In this document: one piece after another, positions 1 to 7,276 of the stretch | Numbering within the stretch: position 1 is the first letter of the stretch | How the letters are laid out: every line of letters starts with the position of its first letter | Program-made: the position numbers and the translations under genes | Notes under the pieces: model-generated | What the model saw: only the letters and a program-made list of their open reading frames with translations | Database searches by the model: none | Told to the model about the DNA's origin: nothing | Assembly (NCBI GenBank): GCA_946478865.1 | Contig: CAMLDO010000047.1 | Span: 1 to 10,922 of the forward strand | Origin: an uncultured Methylobacillus sp. | Lineage (GTDB): Bacteria > Pseudomonadota > Gammaproteobacteria > Burkholderiales > Methylophilaceae | Length of the DNA stretch: 10,922 bases | Direction: 5' to 3'

Positions 1-20
1 GAAGTAAAGCCAACCACACT

Positions 21-51
21 CGAAACGGCCACGCAAGTGGCCGTTTTGTTT
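21..51 (+). terminator. Rho-independent terminator of an off-window upstream gene
   Basis: The core stem is 10 bp: AAACGGCCAC (23-32) pairs with GTGGCCGTTT (37-46) across a GCAA loop. Outer G-T and C-G pairs extend it to positions 21-48, and a T-rich run follows. The T-run lies on the right, so it terminates plus-strand transcription entering from the left edge. It insulates the cytochrome operon that starts at 129. Confidence 0.8.
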
Positions 52-74
52 ATATACCCGGCAACACTTCGGGT

Positions 75-80
75 TAGAAT
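75..80 (+). promoter_or_regulatory. Candidate -10 element for the cytochrome c / ndh operon
   Basis: TAGAAT matches five of six bases of the sigma70 -10 consensus and lies about 50 bp before the chosen start at 129, just after the upstream terminator. No convincing -35 hexamer is seen at 16-18 bp: the region is AT-rich (tatata) but not TTGACA-like. The call rests on position and a single hexamer, so it is weak. Confidence 0.3.
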
Positions 81-128
81 TAAATCAAAAATAAAAATGT
101 CATGATTCAAAATCAGAAGGAGATAGAT

Positions 129-674
129 ATGCAGAAGAAGCAAATGACTCTTATCGCAGCTTTGGTTTTGTTAGGTTTGAGCGCCTGCGGCAAGAACGGC
201 GGTACGGATAGCGCTCCCGGCGCGAGCGGCGAAGCGGCATCTGATTCAGGCGGCAAGATGATCCAGTTCGTAACCACGCAAGACGGCTCCCCTCTGGAAA
301 TCAAGCCCGAACTGTTCGATACCCCCGCCGCGAAGGAATTCATGACTACGGGCAAGAACCCGTATGTCGGCAAGGAAGAAGAGATTGCCAAGGGGAAAAA
401 GCTGTTCCAGCTATATTCCTGCACCCAATGTCATGGCGGTGATGCACAAGGACAGACCGGACCCAGCCTGCATGGACCGGATTTCAAATACGCCAAGGAC
501 GCCACCAACAAGGGTATGTTTGAAACGATCTGGCACGGCACGAATGGCGGCATGGGCGCAAAAGGCAAGGGTCTGATGGATCCGACCGATCCAAGCAATG
601 GTTTGTCGCCAGACGAAGCCTTGAAGATTATCGCCTGGGTGCGTTCGCACGGCACAACAACAGGCAACGAATAA
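129..674 (+). CDS. Lipoprotein monoheme c-type cytochrome, cytochrome cL (MxaG/XoxG)-like
   Basis: The product is a 181-residue exported electron-transfer cytochrome. The ATG at 129 is chosen over an in-frame ATG at 102 because AAGGAGAT (117-124) sits just upstream and the protein then begins with a classic lipoprotein signal: KK, a hydrophobic core, and lipobox L-S-A-C with the lipidated Cys20. A Gly/Ser/Ala-rich linker to about residue 50 follows. The heme site is C98-T-Q-C101-H102. M142, in a Gly-Gly-Met-Gly stretch, is the likely sixth ligand; M150 is an alternative. The segments around TGKNPYVG, the GP after the heme, GMFETI and the C-terminal IAWVRSHG resemble cytochrome cL, the acceptor for PQQ methanol dehydrogenases (family knowledge, recalled rather than searched). 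A dehydrogenase partner is inferred and none is present. The ndh gene begins 25 bp downstream, so the two are probably co-transcribed. Heme c attachment is near certain; the cL assignment is less so. Confidence 0.88.
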   Translation: MQKKQMTLIAALVLLGLSACGKNGGTDSAPGASGEAASDSGGKMIQFVTTQDGSPLEIKPELFDTPAAKEFMTTGKNPYVGKEEEIAKGKKLFQLYSCTQCHGGDAQGQTGPSLHGPDFKYAKDATNKGMFETIWHGTNGGMGAKGKGLMDPTDPSNGLSPDEALKIIAWVRSHGTTTGNE

Positions 675-699
675 AAGTTCGACCTAGGGAAGGGTTTTT

Positions 700-2040
700 A
701 TGGCATTGAAATCCCAAACGCCGGTGGCGCCACATCATGTGGTAATTGTCGGCGGAGGAGCGGGCGGCCTGGAATTGGCCACCCGCTTGGGTGACAAACT
801 GGGTAAGAGCGGCAAGGCTGCGATTACCTTGGTAGACAAGGCTTCCACGCACTTGTGGAAGCCGCTGCTGCACGAGGTGGCCGCTGGCAGCATGGATATC
901 GACCAGCATGAGCTGGAATATCTCGCGCAAGCCCGCTGGCATCACTTCAGGTTCAGGCTGGGAGCGATGGAAGGCCTCAGCCGTACCATGAAGGAAATCA
1001 CGCTTTCACCCGTGCATGACGATGAAGGCAAGGAGCTGATCCCGAAACGAACGATCAAGTACGATACGCTGATTATTGCGGTCGGAAGCGTCTCGAACGA
1101 TTTCGGCGTTCCCGGGGTCAAGGAGCACTGCATTGCGCTCGACACCCAAGCTGATGCGGCTGTTTTCCACAAGAAGCTGATCAATTCATGTTTGCGTGCG
1201 CAAACGCAGCAATGGGCCTTGGGTCCAGGGCAGCTTGATGTTGCGATTATCGGCGGTGGCGCGACAGGCGTGGAGTTGGCCGCTGAACTGCACAATACGA
1301 CACGTGAATTGACGGCTTACGGGCTCGACCGCATCGATCCTGACCGCGATATCCGGCTGAGTGTCATCGAGGCGGCTCCCCGTGTATTGCCAGCCCTGCC
1401 TGAACACTTGTCGCTTGCAGTGCAGAAGCAACTTACAGGACTGAAGGTTGATCTGCATCTTGGCAAGCGTGTGACCAAGGTGGATGGCAATGGTGTTTAT
1501 ACAGGCGAGGATCACTTTATTCCTGCCAAGCTGGTTGTCTGGGCCGCGGGGATCAAGGCGCCTGACTTCCTGAAGAACATCGACGGACTGGAAACCAACT
1601 GGTGCAACCAGCTGGTGGTAAAGCGGACCTTGCAAACAACGCAGGATCCGAACATCTTTGCCTTTGGCGATTGCGCTGCTTGTCCTTGGCCGGAACAAGG
1701 CGAAGGCCAGCTTGTTCCGCCGCGCGCGCAGGCAGCACACCAGCAGGCTTCTATGCTGGTCAAGAGCGTCATCAACCGGATCAATGGCAAATCCTTGCCG
1801 GAATACAAATACCGCGACTTCGGTTCGCTGGTCAATCTGGGCAAGTACACCACGGTCGGGAACCTGATGGGCGGGCTCACCAAGGGTGATCTGTTCATCC
1901 AGGGCATGGTCGCACGCATCATGTATCAGTCCTTGTACAAGATGCATTTGTTTGCCTTGCATGGCATGACCAAGGTTGTGCTCGACACCATCGCCCACAT
2001 GATCACGCGCCGCACAGAACCGCATGTGAAACTACATTAA
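700..2040 (+). CDS. ndh: Type II NADH:quinone oxidoreductase (NDH-2)
   Basis: This 446-residue flavoprotein oxidises NADH and reduces membrane quinone without pumping protons. It acts as a peripheral protein on the cytoplasmic face of the inner membrane. Two Rossmann motifs are visible: GGGAGG at residues 18-23 binds FAD, and GGGATG at 185-190 followed by VE binds NADH. The FAD-contacting motif FAFGDCA lies at 320-326. The C-terminal 60 or so residues hold the amphipathic, Lys/Met/Leu-rich membrane-anchoring helices typical of the family (LGKYTTVG, then a hydrophobic tail ending in HVKLH). Length fits bacterial NDH-2 enzymes. A purine-rich AGGGAAGGG element precedes the ATG by about 7 nt. It is the second gene of the operon after the lipoprotein cytochrome and ends 25 bp before a strong terminator. 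Confidence 0.95.
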   Translation: MALKSQTPVAPHHVVIVGGGAGGLELATRLGDKLGKSGKAAITLVDKASTHLWKPLLHEVAAGSMDIDQHELEYLAQARWHHFRFRLGAMEGLSRTMKEITLSPVHDDEGKELIPKRTIKYDTLIIAVGSVSNDFGVPGVKEHCIALDTQADAAVFHKKLINSCLRAQTQQWALGPGQLDVAIIGGGATGVELAAELHNTTRELTAYGLDRIDPDRDIRLSVIEAAPRVLPALPEHLSLAVQKQLTGLKVDLHLGKRVTKVDGNGVYTGEDHFIPAKLVVWAAGIKAPDFLKNIDGLETNWCNQLVVKRTLQTTQDPNIFAFGDCAACPWPEQGEGQLVPPRAQAAHQQASMLVKSVINRINGKSLPEYKYRDFGSLVNLGKYTTVGNLMGGLTKGDLFIQGMVARIMYQSLYKMHLFALHGMTKVVLDTIAHMITRRTEPHVKLH

Positions 2041-2065
2041 CTAAGTAGCTGGTTTGTTACTCAAT

Positions 2066-2090
2066 AAGCCGCCCCTTGGGCGGCTTTTTT
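2066..2090 (+). terminator. Rho-independent terminator after ndh
   Basis: AAGCCGCCC (2066-2074) pairs with GGCGGCTT (and the preceding G) at 2078-2086 across a short CTT loop, followed by a T run to 2090. The uninterrupted T tract is on the plus strand, so it ends the cytochrome c-ndh transcript. It also lies immediately beyond the stop of the convergent lplT (2096), but the U tract in that direction is poor. Confidence 0.88.
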
Positions 2091-2095
2091 ATTGT

Positions 2096-3277
2096 TTAAT
2101 GATGAGTGGAATGCAGCGGTCGCTGCTTGAGATGGATGTGATAGATGATGCTCATCGTGAGGCTGACGAAGGCACCGAAAATGATGACGATGGGCATGAT
2201 GGACATTTCGGCCTTAACCATCATCGTATAGGCACCGATCATCACAAGGATGCCGAGGTTTTCGTTGAAATTCTGTACGGCAATCGAATGGCCGGCCCCG
2301 ATGAGAATATGGCCGCGATGCTGCAACAGCGCGTTAAGAGGGACGACGAAGTAACCCGCCAGTACACCGATCAGGAAAAGCATCACCGCCGCCACATGCC
2401 ATTCGGTGATCAATACCATGCCGGCAACTAGAAAGCCCATCAGGATGCCGGCAGGAAGCACCTTCACGGATTCCTGAAGCTTGACGTATTTGGCGGCGAA
2501 AATGGATCCGAAGGCGATGCCGAATGCGACCATGGCAGTGAGCTGCGTAGACTTGTCCAAGCCGAAATTGAGCGCTGCAGCAGCCCAGGCTATCACGACC
2601 AACCGCATGGTTGCGCCAGCACCCCAGAACAAGGTCGTGACCGCGAGGGCTACCCGGCCTTGCGGGTCGCGCCAGAGTGCGACGAAGGCGTGCCAGAAAT
2701 CATGCAGAAGATAGAAGAGTGTCTTCTTCGGAATGGTGTGGTCAATCGGGACATGCGGGATGTAGAAGTTGAATCCGGCAGCCGCGAGATACAGAGCCGT
2801 GATGATAATCATGGCCAGGTGAGGGTCGGAAGAGGCTATGTGGCCGCCGATGACTGCGCCGAGAATGATGGCTGCAACAGTGGTCCCTTCCATCCAGCCA
2901 TTCGCCTTGACCAGTTGTTCGGGCGGAAGATATTCGGTCAGGATGCCGTATTTGGCGGGCGAATAGGAGGCCGCCCCGATACCGACGATCGCATAGGAAT
3001 AAAGAGGCGGCATGCCGAGCATCATCGCGAGCGAACCGATGAACTTGATCGCGTTGGAGATGAACATCACGCGCCCCTTCGGTAGAGAGTCGGCGAATGA
3101 GCCGACAAACGGGGCGAGTATGATGTATGCAACGACGAAAACGCCTTGCAGGACTGGCGTATGCCAGTCCGGCGCGCTCATTTCGACCAGCAATGCGATG
3201 GCGGCGAATAGCAGCGCATTGTCCGCGAGTGCGGACAAGAACTGCGCCGCCAGTATGATGTAGAAACCTAGATTCAT
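2096..3277 (-). CDS. lplT: Lysophospholipid transporter LplT (MFS)
   Basis: This 393-residue integral inner-membrane protein of the major facilitator superfamily is related to E. coli LplT, which flips lysophospholipids inward for re-acylation. Recognisable family segments, recalled from E. coli LplT, are AQFLSA.xDNALLFA in the first transmembrane helix, the AYSPAKYGIL stretch near residue 110, LFWGAGAT near the middle, and FVVPLNALLQ.RG and AVQNxxEN in the C-terminal half. Length matches the family (about 390-400) and hydrophobicity fits about 12 helices. The ATG at 3277 begins directly before helix 1, and no clear Shine-Dalgarno is visible ahead of it. The gene starts 42 bp after the phoH-like stop, so it is probably the last gene of a bcp-phoH-lplT transcript. 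The partner acyltransferase Aas is not in the window. Confidence 0.94.
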   Translation of the reverse strand: MNLGFYIILAAQFLSALADNALLFAAIALLVEMSAPDWHTPVLQGVFVVAYIILAPFVGSFADSLPKGRVMFISNAIKFIGSLAMMLGMPPLYSYAIVGIGAASYSPAKYGILTEYLPPEQLVKANGWMEGTTVAAIILGAVIGGHIASSDPHLAMIIITALYLAAAGFNFYIPHVPIDHTIPKKTLFYLLHDFWHAFVALWRDPQGRVALAVTTLFWGAGATMRLVVIAWAAAALNFGLDKSTQLTAMVAFGIAFGSIFAAKYVKLQESVKVLPAGILMGFLVAGMVLITEWHVAAVMLFLIGVLAGYFVVPLNALLQHRGHILIGAGHSIAVQNFNENLGILVMIGAYTMMVKAEMSIMPIVIIFGAFVSLTMSIIYHIHLKQRPLHSTHH

Positions 3278-3319
3278 GATTCAGGCGCGTGCATAAAACA
3301 GGCGCACATGGATACCTTG

Positions 3320-4717
3320 CTAGAGAATTTCGGCGGCGAAATCGGCCAGCCGTGAGCGTTCGCCGCGCATCAGGGTGACATGGCCGTTGTGTTGCCATCC
3401 CTTGAAGCGGTCGACGACATAGGTCAGGCCGGAACTTCCTTCCGTTAGATAAGGCGTATCGATCTGGGCGATATTGCCCAGGCAGACGACCTTGGTGCCG
3501 GGGCCCGCACGCGTAATCAGCGTTTTCATCTGCTTCGGCGTCAGGTTCTGGGCTTCGTCGATGATCAGAAACTTGTGCAGGAATGTGCGGCCGCGCATGA
3601 AGTTGAGCGACTTGATCTTGATGCGCGTGCGGATCAGATCCTGCGTCGCGGCGCGGCCCCAGTCGCCGGCCTCGTCATCCGTCTTGTTGAGCACGTCGAG
3701 GTTGTCCTCCAGCGCACCCATCCATGGCGCCATCTTTTCCTCCTCGGTGCCGGGCAGAAAGCCGATATCTTCCCCTACGGGAACCGTGACGCGCGTCATG
3801 ATGATCTCGCTGTAAATCTTTTTATCCAGCGTCTGGGTCAGCGCCGAAGCGAGCGTGAGCAGAGTTTTCCCGGTGCCGGCCTGGCCGAGCAGTGTGATGA
3901 AATCGACGTCCGGATCCATTAGAAGATTCAAGGCAAAATTCTGCTCGCGATTGCGCGCGGTGATGCCCCAGATGCTGTTTTTCTGCTGCGTATAGTCCTT
4001 GACCACTTCGAGCACGGCAGACTTGCCTTCCTGCTGGCGCACGATCGCATGGAATGGCTTTTCGTATTCGTAATACACGAATTCGTTGACGATGAAGCTG
4101 GAGCACATGGGGCCGGTAATGCGATAGAACATGCGCCCGGATTCCTGCCACGATTCCATGGCCTTGCTGTGCTTTTCCCAGAAGTCTTCCGGCAGTTCTT
4201 TCATGCCGGAATAGAGCAGTTCCGTATCTTCCAGCACCTTGTCGTTGAAGTAGTCCTCGGCCGCGATCCCCATGGCGCGCGCCTTGATACGGATGTTGAT
4301 GTCCTTGCTGACGAGGATGACCTGGCGTTCCGGATACTGTTTCTGCAAGTAAACGACGACGCCCAGAATCTGGTTGTCGGCCTTGCTGCCAGCCAGCATA
4401 GGCAGGTCGACGCTGACGGCCTGGGTCTGCAGGAACAGGCGGCCAGTGCTGAAGTTATTGTTGTTGACTGTCAAGGGACAGCCGTCTTCCAGGTTGGCGA
4501 GATCGCCAGAAACGATTTCCTCCAGATTCCGGCTGGCCTGGCGGGCGTTGCGGGCGACTTCCGTCAGGCCCTTTTTGTTGTTGTCGAGTTCTTCCAGCGT
4601 CACCATCGGCAGGTAGACGTCGTGTTCCTCGAAGCGGAACAGGCTGGAAGGGTCGTGCATCAGGACATTGGTATCGAGTACGAACAGCTTGGTAGGAGCG
4701 CCGCGTTTTTTTGCCAT
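3320..4717 (-). CDS. phoH: PhoH family protein with N-terminal PIN domain (PhoH2-type ATPase/ribonuclease)
   Basis: This 465-residue cytoplasmic two-domain protein starts with a PIN nuclease domain (about residues 10-150). The first acidic residue is D15 in LFVLDTNVLMHDP, and further conserved acids include the E-E-L-D segment. A PhoH P-loop ATPase domain fills the C-terminal half: Walker A GQAGTGKT at about 278-285 with K284, and Walker B LIIDEAQN with D387 and E388. Characterised PIN-PhoH proteins (mycobacterial PhoH2) act as ATP-dependent RNA helicase/RNase; the same role here is inferred from domain order. The start at 4717 is preferred over an upstream in-frame ATG at 4795: AGGAAAG lies at a fair distance, the family begins at this point, and the longer version would run 64 bp into bcp. 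The gene follows bcp by 14 bp, and its SD overlaps the bcp stop. Confidence 0.92.
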   Translation of the reverse strand: MAKKRGAPTKLFVLDTNVLMHDPSSLFRFEEHDVYLPMVTLEELDNNKKGLTEVARNARQASRNLEEIVSGDLANLEDGCPLTVNNNNFSTGRLFLQTQAVSVDLPMLAGSKADNQILGVVVYLQKQYPERQVILVSKDINIRIKARAMGIAAEDYFNDKVLEDTELLYSGMKELPEDFWEKHSKAMESWQESGRMFYRITGPMCSSFIVNEFVYYEYEKPFHAIVRQQEGKSAVLEVVKDYTQQKNSIWGITARNREQNFALNLLMDPDVDFITLLGQAGTGKTLLTLASALTQTLDKKIYSEIIMTRVTVPVGEDIGFLPGTEEEKMAPWMGALEDNLDVLNKTDDEAGDWGRAATQDLIRTRIKIKSLNFMRGRTFLHKFLIIDEAQNLTPKQMKTLITRAGPGTKVVCLGNIAQIDTPYLTEGSSGLTYVVDRFKGWQHNGHVTLMRGERSRLADFAAEIL

Positions 4718-4731
4718 GCCGTTAAGCTTTC

Positions 4732-5187
4732 CTAGAGGGTTTTGATGAAATCGAGCACCGCCTGGGCATGATTGGGAACCTTCACGCCTCGCCATTCCTG
4801 CTGCAGCACGCCTTTTTCGTCGATGACGAACGTGCTGCGTTCGATCCCGCGTACCTGTTTGCCATACATGTTTTTCATTTTCATGACGCCGAACAGGGAA
4901 CAGGCGACTTCGTCGGGATCGGAAAGCAGGTCAAATCGGAAATTCTGCTTGCACTTGAAGTTTTCGTGCGATTTCAGGCTGTCGCGCGAGATTCCGAAAA
5001 TCTCGGTGTTGGCCTGCTGAAATTGCTCATACAGCGCGGTGAAATCCAGGCCTTCGGTTGTGCAGCCCGGAGTGGAATCCTTGGGGTAAAAGTAGAGGAC
5101 CAGTTTTTTGCCGGCGTATTGAGAAAGCTTGAATGGGCGATTGCCGGTCGCCGGCAATTCAAAATCAGGTATGGCTTGATTCAACAT
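4732..5187 (-). CDS. bcp: Thiol peroxidase Bcp/PrxQ (peroxiredoxin)
   Basis: This 151-residue cytoplasmic peroxiredoxin reduces H2O2 and organic hydroperoxides with thiol donors such as thioredoxin. The active-site segment YFYPKDSTPGCT places the peroxidatic cysteine at C42 with T39 and P40 in the usual TxxC arrangement. The downstream GIERSTFVID and WRGVKVPNHA segments are typical of the Bcp/PrxQ subfamily, and length fits it. The resolving cysteine found five residues later in E. coli Bcp is absent. Instead C79 sits 37 residues after C42, the spacing of PrxQ enzymes that resolve from the alpha3 helix. A third cysteine is C96. The gene is first of the leftward bcp-phoH-lplT run and divergent from thpR across 67 bp. 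No strong Shine-Dalgarno is visible before the ATG. Confidence 0.94.
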   Translation of the reverse strand: MLNQAIPDFELPATGNRPFKLSQYAGKKLVLYFYPKDSTPGCTTEGLDFTALYEQFQQANTEIFGISRDSLKSHENFKCKQNFRFDLLSDPDEVACSLFGVMKMKNMYGKQVRGIERSTFVIDEKGVLQQEWRGVKVPNHAQAVLDFIKTL

Positions 5188-5254
5188 GATGTGACAGTCT
5201 AACGCGTAACGTGCCCATTGTTGTTAAAAAAAACCGGGGAGGCAATAGATACGC

Positions 5255-5803
5255 ATGAATATTCATCAGACGAATGAAGACAGGCAAAAAGCCCGGCTGT
5301 TTTTTGCGCTATGGCCGTCCCCTGCGATACGAGATCAACTGCATGCGGAAGCGCTCGCATGCAGTACTCAGCACGGAGGGCGCGTGATGCAAAAAGCGAC
5401 TTTGCACATGACGCTGCTGTTTCTTGGCGATGTTCCTCGAAGCGATATCCCGGAACTGGTTCGACAGGTTGATCGAGTGCAGTGCGCGCCTTTTTCCTTC
5501 CACTTGGAAGCCTTGAAATGCTGGCGGCATAATCGCATCGCCTACATGTCGCCCAAAGGCCGTGTGACCGAACTTCATCAGTTGGCCGGACAATTGCGTG
5601 AGGCAGCAGCGGCCGCACAAGTCTCTTTCGACGGACGAGCTTTTACCCCGCACGTCACGCTGCTTCGGAAACTCGAAAAGTCTTTCGATGCGATAAGCGT
5701 TGAACTGCCGGAATGGCGTGTGTCTGGATTTTCATTGATAGAGTCGATGTTGCAGGCAGAGGGAGCGCGTTACCAGGACTTACATTCCTGGCGTTGTGGG
5801 TGA
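5255..5803 (+). CDS. thpR: RNA 2',3'-cyclic phosphodiesterase (2H/LigT family)
   Basis: This 182-residue cytoplasmic enzyme of the 2H phosphoesterase family hydrolyses 2',3'-cyclic phosphate RNA ends; the E. coli relative was first described as a 2'-5' RNA ligase. Both catalytic HxTx motifs are present, H51-M-T-L and H133-V-T-L, about 80 residues apart as expected. The family's opening RLFFALWP follows a short leader of about 13 residues. GGGGAGG at 5236-5242 is a strong Shine-Dalgarno, but at 12 nt it is farther from the ATG than usual; no better start lies between. The gene is divergent from bcp. Its last 24 bp overlap the convergent histidine kinase gene, and no terminator hairpin is seen between them. 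Confidence 0.92.
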   Translation: MNIHQTNEDRQKARLFFALWPSPAIRDQLHAEALACSTQHGGRVMQKATLHMTLLFLGDVPRSDIPELVRQVDRVQCAPFSFHLEALKCWRHNRIAYMSPKGRVTELHQLAGQLREAAAAAQVSFDGRAFTPHVTLLRKLEKSFDAISVELPEWRVSGFSLIESMLQAEGARYQDLHSWRCG

Positions 5804-7264
5804 CTCGATGACGTTCATCGCGCGCGGCATCTCGACAACGACCAGGGTGCCTCCGCCTTCGCGCGACTGAAAGGCGAGATGTCCTCCCAGCGCCTCGCAT
5901 GCCTTGAAAGCGAAAGGAATCCCCAGACCGGTACCGAACCGCTTGGTGGAAGGGCCAGGACTTTGCGAGCTTGAGTCGGGTTTGAATGGCATACCCGGCC
6001 CGCGATCCCCAATCCTGATTTCCACCCGGTCTTCAAAGAGGCTGCAATTGACGCTGACCTCGGAGCTCACCGGGCTCGCGTCGATGGCATTGATCAGCAG
6101 ATTGTAGAGCGCCTGTTCGAGCAGATGCTCGTCCAGAAAAACCTGATCGTTTCCTTGGCAATCAAGCACGACGGCAATATGCTTTTCCTTGAGTTTCTTT
6201 TGTAGAGGTGCCAGTGCGCCTTGCACAATCCTGGCGAGGCTGCAGCGAGTCGGCTGGGGTTTCAGCGGGTGCAGATAAGCCAGCATCGCGCCCGTCCAGC
6301 GCTCCAGACGATCCACGGCATCGATGATATCGCCCAGCGCTTCTCGCGTTTCCGGATCGAGCTCGGGGGAGTCGGCAACTTGTGCAGTGGCCCGTATGCT
6401 GGCGAGGGGATTGCGGATGTTATGCGCCAGCATCGGGACCAGTGCACCCTGTGCGGCCTGCTTCTCGCTGCGGACCAAGGCTTCCTGGCTACGGGCAAGG
6501 TCACTTGCCATGTGATTGATTGCTTCGCCCAGCGTCGCAAGCTCTGCCGCACCTGCGGTCGGAACGGTGTATTCGAGGCGCCCGGCACGAATTTCTGCCG
6601 TGGCATGCAGGATGTCGGAGATCGGGCGCACGATGGAGCGCTTGAGGAACAGGCGCGAGAACATCAGCAGCACGGCCGCAAGGGCGACGGGAATGAGCAG
6701 CAGGGTGATGGCCAGGCGATTGGCTTCCTCCAGACGGTTTTGAAGCTCGCTTTGCTTTTGGGTCAGCAGATGTTCCGCATGGGCGGAAATCGCTTCGTAG
6801 CGACTGAATACGCCACTCTCAAGGTCGGTGTTCAAAGCCTTGCGTAGCTGATCGCTGGGAATTACGCTGTGCCGATGGAGAATGTCTTGCGTCTCCTGCA
6901 GGAACTCCCGATAACTGTGCTCCAGCCGAAGCACGGCATCCTGTTCTTCCTTTCCGACCGCCATGCTGCGCAACTGGCTGAAATGAAGCTCTACGGCGCG
7001 CGTATATTCATCGTATTCCTGACGTGCCTGCGGATCATCGAGGAAATATGCGTCGAAAAGCTCCTTCATCTGGCGATAAAGGTCGCCTCGCGTTTGCTGG
7101 ATTTCCTGGATCAGGCGATTGATGCGAAGCGATTCATGCGAGGCTTGCTGCCAGAAGTGGATGCCGGTGGCGCCCGCTACGCCGGCCAGCACGATCAGCA
7201 GCACGAAAATCAGCTCATGAGTCAGCAGCAGTTGCCTGAGCGATTTCGGAGAACGCTGCGCCAT
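5780..7264 (-). CDS. Membrane sensor histidine kinase (HAMP-HisKA-HATPase), orphan
   Basis: This 494-residue inner-membrane kinase has a first transmembrane helix at about residues 17-36 and a periplasmic, mostly helical, charged sensor region from about 37 to 185. A second transmembrane helix (about 186-208) is followed by a HAMP linker (about 210-262, with the RPISDI start) and a dimerisation helix carrying phospho-acceptor H281 in LAHNIRNPLASIRA. The ATPase domain shows the N box (NLLINAIDA, N392), the G1 box (IGDRGPGMP) and the G2 box (FGTGLGI). The residue after the histidine is Asn rather than the usual Glu/Asp. No receiver domain and no response regulator gene lie in the window, so its partner and signal are unknown. 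It starts 12 bp after the tonB stop, with only a weak SD, so it is probably translated from the tonB transcript. Confidence 0.92.
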   Translation of the reverse strand: MAQRSPKSLRQLLLTHELIFVLLIVLAGVAGATGIHFWQQASHESLRINRLIQEIQQTRGDLYRQMKELFDAYFLDDPQARQEYDEYTRAVELHFSQLRSMAVGKEEQDAVLRLEHSYREFLQETQDILHRHSVIPSDQLRKALNTDLESGVFSRYEAISAHAEHLLTQKQSELQNRLEEANRLAITLLLIPVALAAVLLMFSRLFLKRSIVRPISDILHATAEIRAGRLEYTVPTAGAAELATLGEAINHMASDLARSQEALVRSEKQAAQGALVPMLAHNIRNPLASIRATAQVADSPELDPETREALGDIIDAVDRLERWTGAMLAYLHPLKPQPTRCSLARIVQGALAPLQKKLKEKHIAVVLDCQGNDQVFLDEHLLEQALYNLLINAIDASPVSSEVSVNCSLFEDRVEIRIGDRGPGMPFKPDSSSQSPGPSTKRFGTGLGIPFAFKACEALGGHLAFQSREGGGTLVVVEMPRAMNVIESPTTPGM

Positions 7265-7276
7265 GAATATGCGCGC

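Noticed and set aside
102..128. Upstream ATG at 102 as start of the cytochrome gene
   Set aside because: The Shine-Dalgarno AAGGAGAT lies downstream of it, and the extra nine residues would spoil the lipoprotein signal peptide; the start at 129 fits both.
1186..2025. Minus-strand open frame of 279 codons opposite ndh
   Set aside because: It is antisense to a clear NDH-2 gene and its translation shows no domain; it is a shadow of codon bias.
3281..3312. Imperfect direct repeat CAGGCGC...CAGGCGC between phoH-like and lplT
   Set aside because: Seven matching bases in a 42-bp gap are too short to separate from chance and no hairpin or site is formed.
4049..4735. Plus-strand open frame of 228 codons opposite the PhoH-like gene
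   Set aside because: It is antisense to the PIN domain coding region, with no SD or recognisable motif.
4718..4795. Longer N-terminus for the PhoH-like protein starting at 4795
   Set aside because: It would run 64 bp into the end of bcp, adds residues unlike the family, and a good SD serves the start at 4717.
5188..5254. Promoters in the bcp/thpR divergent gap
   Set aside because: Promoters must exist there, but no hexamer pair is good enough to place; only the thpR SD is clear.
6221..6847. Plus-strand open frame of 208 codons opposite the histidine kinase gene
   Set aside because: It is a Gly/Arg/Gln-rich shadow of the HAMP and HisKA coding region.
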